Source: FEN-1250 sp039918615 (GTDB lineage Bacteria; Gemmatimonadota; Gemmatimonadetes; Gemmatimonadales; Gemmatimonadaceae). Taken from it: a DNA stretch of 14,274 bases. Under the pieces are notes generated by a model. That model had not been told where the DNA came from. It made no database searches and saw only the letters and a program-made list of their open reading frames with translations. A program made the position numbers and the translations under genes. Shown piece by piece: positions 1 through 6,683 of this stretch (the stretch's first letter is position 1; each line of letters begins with the position of its first letter). The stretch is taken from NCBI GenBank assembly GCA_039918615.1, contig JBDSHG010000148.1, positions 1 through 14,274 of the forward strand. Direction: 5' to 3'.

Positions 1-2331
1 GAAGGTCAATCGCCACGCGACGCTGCGGAAGCCCTCGGCGATCCCCGCGCCACGATATTCGCTGAGCAGGCTCAACGACTCGAGCAGCTCGCCGCTCGCC
101 TCGCGGATGACGGATTCGACTCGAGACACTGCCAGATCGTTGGGCACGAGCAGCGCGACGTCGACGAAGGTCGAAGGAGTCGACGGAAAGGGCTTGAAGT
201 GAAAGGGCGAGACCGGCGCGCCATTCGCGGCCGGCTGCAGCTTCGCCTGTCCCGGCGGGGCGACGGGGGCCGATGACACGTGGGCGAGCGTGATCTCGAC
301 GCCGAACGCCACGGGGGCCCACACCGGCGCATCGAGCGCGAGCCTGCGCACGATGCCGCGCGCCTCGCCGAGGATCGCAATCTCCCAGAGCGCGTCGGCA
401 TTGGGCGCAGCACGGAGCTCGATCTGCCCCGCACCACCAAGCGCAGCAGCGATGAGCTCAGCGAGCCCCTTCGCATCCCATTCGTCGACATTGGGCGCAT
501 TCTCGTCGGACCAGTGCGGCGGATGCCGGTGCCCCATGATGATCGCCGCGACGCGCATCTCCTCGCGCGGAAGTCCATTGGCGGTGGGAGCGAAGACGCT
601 TCCGATCTCGAAGAGTCGCACGTCGCGATGTCGCTGCGCGAGGTTGTGCTCCACGCGCTTCGCGAGCGTCTCCAGGAGATCGCGGCGCAGATAGCCTTCG
701 TCCTCTGCCATCGGATTCGCGAGACGGACGTGCGAGTCGTCGCCGCCGCGCACGAAGGGCATCGAGAGCGCCTCGAGCAATCCCGCGGAGACGCACGCTT
801 CGCGCACGCGGCGCGTGAGCAGCGCGAGCGGCGAGTCGGGCACCGTGCCGCGACGGAACGGGCGCAGATCGCTGGAGAACGAATCGTAGCCGCGCAGCCG
901 CGCGATCTCCTCGACGAGATCGACCGCTTGCGTCACGTCGGGGCGCCACGATGGCACCGTCACCGATGCTCGCGCATTTTCGAATTTCCCGACTGCAAAT
1001 CCCACCGGCGCCAGGAGCGTCGCGATCTCCGGCTCCGCGACCGGATCACCGAGGAGCCTGGCGACGCGCGCGCCGTCGAGCGGAATCGAGAGTGGGTGGC
1101 GCGGCACGGGATAGAGATCGATCGGCGCGCCGTCGATCGTTCCGCCCGCGACCGCGATGAGCAGCTGCGCGGCGCGCGCGAGCGCGGAGGGCGCGATCTC
1201 GATATCGATGCCGCGCTCGTACCGGTAGCTCGCATCCGTCGACAGCTGCAGCGTGCGACGCGTGCGGCGCACGCTCGAAGGATCGAAGTACGCGACCTCG
1301 AGGAAGATGTCGGTAGTCGCCTCGCTCACCTCGCTCGTGCTCCCGCCCATCACCCCAGCCACCGCCTGCGCGCGCTCGGCGTCCGCGATCACGGTCATCG
1401 ACGGATCGAGCTTCCGGTCCACGCCATCGAGCGTGCGGATCGTCTCGCCCGCGCGCGCGCGACGGATCACGATTGCGGAGCCGGCGAGGAGCGATGCGTC
1501 GAAGGCGTGCATCGGCTGCCCGACTTCGTGCAACATGTAGTTCGTCGCGTCGACGACGTTGTTGATCGAGCGGCTCCCGACCGCCGCAAGGCGCGCGACG
1601 AGCCACGCCGGACTGGGCCCGACCTTCACGCCGCGAATGAGCACGCCGGCGTACCGAGGGCATCCCTCGGGATCTTCGAGGCGAAGCTGCACGCTGCCGA
1701 TTGTCGCGTCGCGCTCACCGTGTGAGAGAGCCGGGATCGCTGCCGTCGCGCCATCCAGCGGCGGGAGGCTCGCGTGTCCGCCCGACGCCGCGGCGATCTC
1801 TCGCGCGATGCCGAAGTGCGAGAGGAGGTCCGGACGATTCGGCGTGACATCGATGACGATGCGCGTGTCGCCCGCGGCCACGGCGTCGAGAAACGGTGCG
1901 CCGGGCGGGAGCGCCGTGTCGAGCTCCATGATCCCGTCGTGCTCCTCGCCGAGGGCGAGCTCGCGGGCCGAGCAGAGCATGCCGTTCGATGTGGCGCCGC
2001 GGATCTTGCGCTTCTCGAGCTTGAGGCCGCCGGGGAGCGTCGTGCCCGCCGCGGCGAACGGATACTTCGCGCCGACCTTCACGTTGGGCGCACCGCACAC
2101 GACGTCGAGAAGCTCGCCCTTGCCCGCGTCGACCTTCGTCACCCAGAGATGATCCGAGTCGGGGTGCGGACCGGCTTCGACGACCTGTCCAACGACGACG
2201 CTCGCAAGATCGGCACGCAGGCGCACGAGCTCATCGACCGGACAGCAGCGCGCGGTGATGAGATCGCGAAGCTGCTCCGGTGTGTAGTCGAAGGGAACGA
2301 TCGCGCGCAGCCATTCGTACGAGGCGTTCAT
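1..2331 (-). CDS. pheT: Phenylalanyl-tRNA synthetase beta subunit (3' end cut by window edge)
   Basis: Beta subunit of the cytoplasmic (alpha-beta)2 enzyme that charges tRNA-Phe; it binds tRNA and edits mischarged Tyr. The frame is open from ATG at 2331 to base 1 (777 codons, no stop). It begins MNASYEWLRAIVPF, a normal PheT start. An EMAP/OB-fold tRNA-binding domain follows (about 40-150), with VGQVVEAGPHPDSDHLWV at 47-64 and CGAPNVKVG. After that come the B3/B4 editing region, B5 and the catalytic-like core. The C-terminal anticodon-binding (FDX-ACB) domain ends in YRGAGIAEGFRSVAWRLTF, so only about 20-30 residues should be missing to the left. The ATG overlaps the pheS TGA by 4 nt (ATGA), which indicates translational coupling and the expected 1:1 production. 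The usual 'RD' near the start of the FDX-ACB domain reads F-V-D here. Family assignment is secure; inner domain borders are approximate. Confidence 0.96.
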   Translation of the reverse strand, partial: MNASYEWLRAIVPFDYTPEQLRDLITARCCPVDELVRLRADLASVVVGQVVEAGPHPDSDHLWVTKVDAGKGELLDVVCGAPNVKVGAKYPFAAAGTTLPGGLKLEKRKIRGATSNGMLCSARELALGEEHDGIMELDTALPPGAPFLDAVAAGDTRIVIDVTPNRPDLLSHFGIAREIAAASGGHASLPPLDGATAAIPALSHGERDATIGSVQLRLEDPEGCPRYAGVLIRGVKVGPSPAWLVARLAAVGSRSINNVVDATNYMLHEVGQPMHAFDASLLAGSAIVIRRARAGETIRTLDGVDRKLDPSMTVIADAERAQAVAGVMGGSTSEVSEATTDIFLEVAYFDPSSVRRTRRTLQLSTDASYRYERGIDIEIAPSALARAAQLLIAVAGGTIDGAPIDLYPVPRHPLSIPLDGARVARLLGDPVAEPEIATLLAPVGFAVGKFENARASVTVPSWRPDVTQAVDLVEEIARLRGYDSFSSDLRPFRRGTVPDSPLALLTRRVREACVSAGLLEALSMPFVRGGDDSHVRLANPMAEDEGYLRRDLLETLAKRVEHNLAQRHRDVRLFEIGSVFAPTANGLPREEMRVAAIIMGHRHPPHWSDENAPNVDEWDAKGLAELIAAALGGAGQIELRAAPNADALWEIAILGEARGIVRRLALDAPVWAPVAFGVEITLAHVSSAPVAPPGQAKLQPAANGAPVSPFHFKPFPSTPSTFVDVALLVPNDLAVSRVESVIREASGELLESLSLLSEYRGAGIAEGFRSVAWRLTF

Positions 2332-3362
2332 TGCGCGAACTGTTCGAGAAAGGCGACATCGGAGTCGTACTGGATGCGGATATCCGGAATGCCGAAGCGC
2401 TGCAGCGCCATGCGCGCGGGGCCCATGCCGAAGGCCCATCCGGAGTAGCGCTGCGAGTCGACGCCCGCGGACTCGAGCACCGCGGGATGCATCATGCCGC
2501 AGCCAAGAATCTCGACCCACCCCGTTTGCTTGCACGTCGCGCATCCCGCACCCTTGCACAGCTGGCAGGCGACATCCATCTCCGCGCTCGGCTCCGTGAA
2601 CGGGAAGAAGCTCGGCCGGAAGCGCGTCTTCGTGTCGCCGAAGAAGCGGTTCGCGAAGTTTGCGAGCGTCGCCTTCAGGTCGACGAAGGAAATTCCCTCA
2701 TCCACCGCCATCCCTTCGATCTGTGCGAACATCGGCGCGTGCGACGCGTCGAAGAAGTCGCGGCGGAAGACGTTCCCCGGCGCGATGATGCGGATCGGCG
2801 GCGGATACGACTGCAGCGTGCGGATCTGCACGGGCGAGGTGTGCGTGCGCAGCAGACCACCCTGGGCGAGATAGAGCGTGTCGTGCATGTCCATCGCCGG
2901 ATGATCCGGCGGAAAGTTCAGCGCGCCGAAGTTGTACCACTCGTGCTCGGCCTCGGGCCCCGTCGCGATGGTGAAGCCGAGGTCGCGGAAGATGGACTCG
3001 ATCTCCTCGAGCACGAGCGTGACGGGGTGTTTGGCGCCCCGCCATTCGCGGCGCGCGGGCATCGAGAGATCGAGCGCGACGGCGGCGGGCGCGGAGGCCG
3101 AGAGCGCTCCGCCGCGCGCTTCGATTGCCGCGTCGAGCTCCATCTTCACGGCGTTGAAGCGCGCGCCGAATACCGGCTTGTCGGGGGCGGCGAGCGTCGG
3201 GAGCTTCGTCTTGAAGTCGTTCAGCGCGCCGCGAGTACGGCCCACGGAGGATGCGCGCACGGCTTCCAGCGCGTCGAGCGAGTCGGCGACGGAGAGCTGC
3301 GTGAGCGTCGCATCGCGGAAGGCGTCGAGCTGTTCGAGCAGCGCCGCCAGTGAGGTGGACAT
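2328..3362 (-). CDS. pheS: Phenylalanyl-tRNA synthetase alpha subunit
   Basis: Catalytic alpha subunit of class II Phe-tRNA synthetase: Phe + ATP + tRNA-Phe to Phe-tRNA. 344 aa, the usual length. An N-terminal helical arm (1-90) precedes the catalytic core. Visible motifs are HPAMDMHDT (154-162), LRTHTSPVQIR (171-181), motif 2 FRRDFFDASHAPMFAQIEG (199-217), FPFTEPSAE (253-261), a four-Cys cluster C266/C269/C274/C277, ILGCGMMHP (285-293) and motif 3 GMGPARMAL (312-320). A310 aligns with E. coli Ala294, the Phe-pocket residue. Motif 3 has Ala where many PheS proteins have Glu before the Arg (GMGxERL), which is odd but inside a normal context. ATG 3362 is the only start giving the standard N-terminus; no good Shine-Dalgarno is visible. 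It lies 99 bp after rplT, with a hairpin between, and overlaps pheT by 4 nt. Confidence 0.97.
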   Translation of the reverse strand: MSTSLAALLEQLDAFRDATLTQLSVADSLDALEAVRASSVGRTRGALNDFKTKLPTLAAPDKPVFGARFNAVKMELDAAIEARGGALSASAPAAVALDLSMPARREWRGAKHPVTLVLEEIESIFRDLGFTIATGPEAEHEWYNFGALNFPPDHPAMDMHDTLYLAQGGLLRTHTSPVQIRTLQSYPPPIRIIAPGNVFRRDFFDASHAPMFAQIEGMAVDEGISFVDLKATLANFANRFFGDTKTRFRPSFFPFTEPSAEMDVACQLCKGAGCATCKQTGWVEILGCGMMHPAVLESAGVDSQRYSGWAFGMGPARMALQRFGIPDIRIQYDSDVAFLEQFAQ

Positions 3363-3390
3363 CGCGTCAGGGTCGTGCGAGGAGTGAAAA

Positions 3391-3437
3391 CGAAGCGGCG
3401 GCAGCGGCGATCACGTCGCGCTGCCGCCGCTGATTCG
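3391..3437 (-). terminator. GC-rich hairpin between rplT and pheS (candidate terminator or attenuator)
   Basis: A perfect 13-bp inverted repeat has arms 3394-3406 and 3419-3431 (AGCGGCGGCAGCG and its complement). A few more pairs are possible in the 12-nt loop (CGA/TCG) and at the base. Read on the minus strand, the second arm is followed by TCGTTTTC, a short T-rich tract, so the orientation fits an intrinsic terminator for transcripts leaving rplT. On the plus strand no T run follows. The T run is only four, so partial termination, an attenuator or mRNA stabilisation is as likely as a full stop. It would let pheST be expressed at a different level from the ribosomal protein genes. Confidence 0.55.
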
Positions 3438-3461
3438 TACCGGATGCGAGCTGCGGTCGCG

Positions 3462-3824
3462 TCAGGCGGCGGTGAGAGCGGCGCGCGCCTTCTCTGCGAG
3501 CATCGTGAACGCGCTCGGATCGCGAACCGCGAGATCGGCCAGAATCTTCCGGTCGACCTCGACGCCGGCCTTCTTGAGGCCATGCATGAAGACGCTGTAG
3601 CTCATGTCGTGCTGATGAGCGGCGGCGTTGATGCGGATGATCCAGAGCTTCCGGAACTCGCGCTTCTTGTTCTTGCGATCGCGATACGCGTAGACCCAAC
3701 CGCGCTCGACGTTTTCCTTCGCGGCCTTCCAGAGCTTCGAGCGCGCGCCGAACGCACCGCGCGCCGCCTTCATGATCTGCTTCTTACGCTTCAGTCGTAC
3801 GACGTTGCTCTTTACGCGTGGCAT
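3462..3824 (-). CDS. rplT: 50S ribosomal protein L20
   Basis: Large-subunit protein that binds 23S rRNA early in assembly and, in several bacteria, represses its own operon. 120 aa, against a usual 117-119. It starts MPRVKSNVVRLKRKKQ and contains the conserved GAFGARSKLWKAAKE, YAYRDRKNKKREFRKLWI, RINAAA and DRKILADLAV blocks; the N-terminal half is highly basic. The start at 3824 has an ideal Shine-Dalgarno, AAGGAG at 3831-3836, six bases upstream. That site overlaps the rpmI stop codon (TAA at 3835-3837), so translation is probably coupled. Only 10 bp separate it from rpmI. Confidence 0.98.
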   Translation of the reverse strand: MPRVKSNVVRLKRKKQIMKAARGAFGARSKLWKAAKENVERGWVYAYRDRKNKKREFRKLWIIRINAAAHQHDMSYSVFMHGLKKAGVEVDRKILADLAVRDPSAFTMLAEKARAALTAA

Positions 3825-3834
3825 AGTAGTCTCC

Positions 3835-4032
3835 TTACGCTTGCAGCAGGCGCTTCATGCGCTTGATATCGCCCTTGGTCGCAATCAGGCCGGCGCGACG
3901 AAGGTTTCGCTTCCGCTTGGGCGATTTCTTGGTCAGGATGTGGCTCTTGTAGGCCTTGAATCGCTTGACCTTGCCACTCGCTGTCAGTTTGAAGCGCTTC
4001 GCAGCGCCCTTGTGCGTCTTCATCTTCGGCAT
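3835..4032 (-). CDS. rpmI: 50S ribosomal protein L35
   Basis: Small basic large-subunit ribosomal protein, 65 aa, the standard length. It begins MPKMKTHKGAAKRFKLTASGK and ends with RRAGLIATKGDIKRMKRLL, both family hallmarks. It lies 24 bp after infC and 10 bp before rplT in the conserved infC-rpmI-rplT order. A modest purine-rich Shine-Dalgarno (AAAGGGA) precedes ATG 4032. No alternative start fits. Confidence 0.98.
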   Translation of the reverse strand: MPKMKTHKGAAKRFKLTASGKVKRFKAYKSHILTKKSPKRKRNLRRAGLIATKGDIKRMKRLLQA

Positions 4033-4056
4033 TGAAATCCCTTTCGGTAAGGCAGC

Positions 4057-4572
4057 CTACTTCGGCGCCAGAATCATTGTCATGTTCTTCCCTTCCAACT
4101 TCGCGTCCGCTTCGATCTTGCCGATGTCGGACAGATCCGCTGACACCCGGTCGAGCACGTCCTTGCCCAACTCCGGATGCGCGACCTGACGGCCGCGGAA
4201 CATCATCGTGACCTTCACCTTGTTCCCCTCTTCCAGGAATCGGCGAGCGTGCCGCGTCTTCGTGGCAAAGTCGTGATCGTCGATTCCCGGGCGGTACTTC
4301 ACCTCTTTCAGGTGAATGACGTGCTGCTTCTTCTTCGCGACCCGCGCCATCTTCGCCTGCTCGAACTTGAACTTGCCGTAGTCCATGATTCGGACGACCG
4401 GCGGCCGAGCGAGCGGTGCGACTTCCACCAGGTCCAACCCTTGTGCCTCTGCCTGAGCGAGGGCGGTGTCCAACTCGAGGATGCCGAGCTGGCTGCCGTC
4501 CGGCGCAATGACACGCAGCGGACTAATGCGAATCTGGCGGTTCACGCGGACGCGCTTGGTGCTATCCTGAAT
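4057..4572 (-). CDS. infC: Translation initiation factor IF-3, starting at an ATT codon
   Basis: IF-3 binds the 30S subunit, prevents premature 50S joining and proofreads the start codon-initiator tRNA pair. Taking ATT at 4572-4570 as start gives 171 aa, against a usual 170-180. The N-domain follows directly (NRQIR at 11-15, LGIL), then the family signature RIMDYGKFKFE at 61-71, KEVKYRPG, FLEEGNKVKVTMMFRGR and the C-terminal ILAPK. GGAG at 4582-4585 lies nine bases upstream of ATT, an ideal spacing. No ATG, GTG or TTG near here suits the family. An in-frame start at 4668 would add 32 unrelated residues, reading through the terminator hairpin and T8 run. E. coli and B. subtilis infC also start at ATT, which IF-3 itself discriminates against, so autoregulation is likely. 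First gene of the infC-rpmI-rplT-pheS-pheT string. Confidence 0.95.
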   Translation of the reverse strand: MQDSTKRVRVNRQIRISPLRVIAPDGSQLGILELDTALAQAEAQGLDLVEVAPLARPPVVRIMDYGKFKFEQAKMARVAKKKQHVIHLKEVKYRPGIDDHDFATKTRHARRFLEEGNKVKVTMMFRGRQVAHPELGKDVLDRVSADLSDIGKIEADAKLEGKNMTMILAPK

Positions 4573-4754
4573 GGGCGATATCTCCGACAAGGACAAAAAA
4601 AATCGCGGACACCACTCCGGAGTCCGCGACGCGCGAAGAGCACCCGCATGCGGGCGCCCATCGAACACTGAGACTCCAACAGCACACCAAGCGCGTGCGC
4701 GCGAGGGCCGAAGGGTGAGAGCGAACGTGCTCCGCTCTACTTACTTGATTGTCA
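4573..4754 (-). promoter_or_regulatory. Structured 5' leader of the infC operon
   Basis: About 180 nt between the predicted transcription start (near 4754) and the ATT start of infC hold no convincing gene. From 5' to 3' on the minus strand there is a hairpin with arms AGAGCG/CGCTCT (4738-4718) and a GC-rich stretch. A perfect 12-bp palindrome CCCGCATGCGGG (4643-4654) comes next, then the terminator and the Shine-Dalgarno. In B. subtilis and relatives, L20 represses infC-rpmI-rplT by promoting termination in just such a leader. I cannot show the L20-binding fold here, so this is inference from position and architecture. Confidence 0.5.
4595..4629 (-). terminator. Intrinsic terminator / attenuator hairpin just upstream of infC
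   Basis: On the minus strand an 8-bp stem TCGCGGAC/GTCCGCGA (arms 4622-4629 and 4603-4610, 11-nt loop) is followed directly by eight Ts (4602-4595), a textbook rho-independent terminator. The loop side holds a 10-bp palindrome ACTCCGGAGT (4614-4623) that offers an alternative fold. It lies only ten bases before the infC Shine-Dalgarno and about 125 nt downstream of the likely start site of the infC promoter. It is therefore better explained as a leader attenuator than as the end of the upstream hydrolase transcript. Either role is possible. Confidence 0.8.
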
Positions 4755-4760
4755 CTGAAC

Positions 4761-4788
4761 AATTTACGGGGATGAGCGGAGAAGTCAA
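4761..4788 (-). promoter_or_regulatory. Sigma-70-type promoter for the infC operon
   Basis: On the minus strand, TTGACT (4788-4783; five of six bases match the -35 consensus) and TAAATT (4766-4761; four of six match the -10) are separated by 16 bp. The predicted start is near 4754. The -35 box overlaps the stop codon (TGA 4787-4785) of the upstream hydrolase gene. The infC operon can thus have its own promoter while lying directly behind another gene on the same strand. Sequence match only. Confidence 0.6.
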
Positions 4789-5684
4789 CTCCCAGGGATC
4801 ACGCCCCTGGACGGCGCCAGCCCGTAGCTCTTCCCGTCGTGCGCCAGCCTGTCCCACGCATGCGTAGCGTCGTGCTCGAAGAGCAGCAGCCAATCCTCCT
4901 TCAGCGCCCTCGCCAGTACCCGCCGCTTCGTCTCCAGCGTCACCAGCGGGTCCACGTCGTATCCCATGATCCACGGCAGCGGCAGATGCGCGACCGTCGG
5001 CACGAGATCGCCCAGGAAGAACGCCCGCTCCCCCTTCGACTCGATCAGAATCCCCTGATGAAAGGGGACGTGGCCCGGAGTCGGCACCACCCGGATCCCG
5101 GGCACGATCTCCGTCTCGCCGTCGACCAGGTCGAACAGCCCCGCCTCGATGATCGGCACGAAGTTGTCCGGGAGATAGCTCGCCGCCGTCCGCTCGTTCG
5201 TATGCGTCGCGTACTCGAGCTCCCCCTTCTGCACCACGTACCGCGCCTTCGCGAACGTCGGCCACACCGCGCCCGCCTCATCGCGATAGGTGTTTCCGCC
5301 GCCGTGATCGAAGTGCAAGTGCGAGTCGATCACGATCCGAATGTCATCCGTACTGTGTCCGAGCATCCCGAGCGCATCCTCGAGCGCCGTGCGGTCGTCG
5401 GCCCCCTTGTTGTCGATGCCATAGATGTCGAGGAACTTGTCGGACTCCTTGTTCCCCGCCCCGCAGTCGATGAGCACGAGCCCGTCGTCGTGCTCCACCA
5501 GAATGCAGCGCATGCCGAGCGAGATGCGGTTCCGCTCGTCGGCGGGGATGCGGCGCTCCCAGAGCGGCTTGGGTACGACGCCGAACATCGCGCCGCCATC
5601 GAGCTTCTGCCCGCCCGCTTGCAGCGCGTGGATTTTCAGTCCACCCACGAGTCGCGACTCGACCAGCGGCTGCGGCGCGCTCAC
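4785..5684 (-). CDS. YtnP-like metallo-beta-lactamase-fold hydrolase (putative lactonase)
   Basis: Soluble 299-aa enzyme of the MBL fold with a two-metal site: H122-L-H124-F-D126-H127 (SHLHFDHGGG), H205 (TPGH), D226 (FLGDL) and H271 (FEHD). The N-terminal block GGAMFGVVPKPLW (30-42) closely resembles the YtnP / N-acyl-homoserine-lactonase-type subfamily, some members of which open lactone rings of quorum signals. The true substrate here is unknown. No signal peptide is seen. The start is GTG 5684, whose GTGA overlaps the TGA stop of the exonuclease gene by 4 nt; AAGGA lies nine bases upstream. The frame stays open upstream to 6266, but that part is a shadow of the exonuclease. The stop overlaps the infC promoter -35 box. 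Confidence 0.88.
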   Translation of the reverse strand: MSAPQPLVESRLVGGLKIHALQAGGQKLDGGAMFGVVPKPLWERRIPADERNRISLGMRCILVEHDDGLVLIDCGAGNKESDKFLDIYGIDNKGADDRTALEDALGMLGHSTDDIRIVIDSHLHFDHGGGNTYRDEAGAVWPTFAKARYVVQKGELEYATHTNERTAASYLPDNFVPIIEAGLFDLVDGETEIVPGIRVVPTPGHVPFHQGILIESKGERAFFLGDLVPTVAHLPLPWIMGYDVDPLVTLETKRRVLARALKEDWLLLFEHDATHAWDRLAHDGKSYGLAPSRGVIPGS

Positions 5685-6667
5685 GCGGTCGTGTCCTTGT
5701 CGACAGGGCGCGGCATCGCCGACGGACGGCGCGGTCGCGGACCCTGGCGCGCCATGCTCTCGCTGAGAAGGCGCTGGAGATCGTCCCAGCATTTGCACTC
5801 GCGATCGCGCGCCTCGTCCAGCAGGCGAAGCAACACGTGCGCCGTCGCCACCGCGTCGCCCGCGGCGCGATGCCGAGCGAGGATCTCGACGCCGTAGTAA
5901 TTCGCGACGCTGTCGAGCCTGCGGCTCCGCAACTGCGGCAGCACGCGCCGCGCGAGACGCACGGTGCACAACCGTCGTCCCGACAGCCGCTGTCCCGTTG
6001 CGCGCTGGACCTCGGCCGTCACGAAGCGCCAGTCGAAGTCCGCGTTGTGCGCGACGAAGACGTGTCCCTCGAGCACGCTCACGACCTGCTCGCAGATGTC
6101 GCGGAAGCGCGGCGCGTCCTTGACCATCTCCCAGTTGATCTGTGTGAGGTTCGTGATCATCGGCGGAATCGACCGCTCCGGATTCACGAGCGTCTCGAAA
6201 CGCTCGGCCACCACGCCATCGCGCACGACGATGGCGGCGATCTCGGTGATGCGGTCGCCGCTCCACGGGCTCGTGCCCGTTGTCTCGACGTCGACGACGA
6301 CGTAGGAGAGCGACGCGAGCTCGTCGCGCTCGAAGTTCGCGTCGTAGCGTGGTGCCTCCTCGCCGACGGCCATCATTTGCACCGTGGGGCGCAGCGCATT
6401 CGCGCGTGGCGCAGTCGCATCCGCCAACGGCTCGGGCGCGAGCGACCAGCGGCCGTCGTGTGAACGAACGAACTCCGACCGCTGCGCGAAGAGCGCGATC
6501 GCCATCGCCTCGGCGACGACCGCCGGCGCGCCGGGCATCTGGCAGACGTGCTCGATGAGCGCCTTCGCGTCCGCCGGGCCATTCGCGAGAAAGCCGACCG
6601 CCAGCTGCGTGAGCCGAGTCTCGGCCGGACGCGCGGCGATGCCGTGCGGCGTCATGCCGCTACCCAT
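5681..6667 (-). CDS. DEDDh-family 3'-5' exonuclease (DnaQ/epsilon-like) with extra N-terminal domain
   Basis: 328 aa from ATG 6667 (a TTG lies directly before it). The C-terminal two thirds is a DnaQ-type exonuclease. Exo I is VVDVETTG (D126, E128), Exo II is VAHNADFDWRF (D212), and Exo III-epsilon is HRAAGDA (H266, D271, spaced as in E. coli epsilon). This predicts a two-metal nuclease that removes 3' nucleotides from DNA or RNA. Residues about 17-80 (LTQLAVGFLANGPADAKALI...) look like a small helical, possibly winged-helix, domain that minimal epsilon lacks. A basic, Pro-rich tail (about 306-322) closes the protein. It could be a polymerase III proofreader or a stand-alone exonuclease; the extra domain favours the latter. 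It lies 16 nt after the arginine deiminase stop, with a G8 tract as ribosome-binding region, and overlaps the hydrolase by 4 nt. Confidence 0.88.
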   Translation of the reverse strand: MGSGMTPHGIAARPAETRLTQLAVGFLANGPADAKALIEHVCQMPGAPAVVAEAMAIALFAQRSEFVRSHDGRWSLAPEPLADATAPRANALRPTVQMMAVGEEAPRYDANFERDELASLSYVVVDVETTGTSPWSGDRITEIAAIVVRDGVVAERFETLVNPERSIPPMITNLTQINWEMVKDAPRFRDICEQVVSVLEGHVFVAHNADFDWRFVTAEVQRATGQRLSGRRLCTVRLARRVLPQLRSRRLDSVANYYGVEILARHRAAGDAVATAHVLLRLLDEARDRECKCWDDLQRLLSESMARQGPRPRRPSAMPRPVDKDTTA

Positions 6668-6683
6668 CAATCCCCCCCCGTAG

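Noticed and set aside
1440..1470. CG-repeat stretch (CGCGCGCGCG) as a simple repeat
   Set aside because: It is within pheT, in frame, encoding Arg/Ala residues; ordinary for this base composition.
280..1725. Long plus-strand open frame of 481 codons
   Set aside because: It is antisense to pheT, whose frame shows clear tRNA-binding and FDX-ACB motifs. The plus-strand product is an Arg/Glu/His-rich string with no recognisable domain, as expected from the mirrored codon bias of GC-rich DNA.
2280..3353. Plus-strand open frame of 357 codons
   Set aside because: Antisense shadow of pheS; no motif, and pheS is certain.
3367..3415. Short GTG-initiated frame ending just before pheS as a Phe leader peptide
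   Set aside because: It has only one Phe codon and no Shine-Dalgarno; a classical pheST-type attenuator would need several Phe codons.
4590..4662. Leader peptide starting ATGGGCGCCCGC in the infC leader
   Set aside because: It has no run of regulatory codons and no good Shine-Dalgarno, and continues through the terminator out of frame with infC, so a peptide-based attenuator is not supported.
4573..4668. Upstream ATG (4668) as infC start
   Set aside because: The added 32 residues would read through the terminator stem and T8 run and have no IF-3 homology; the Shine-Dalgarno points to ATT 4572.
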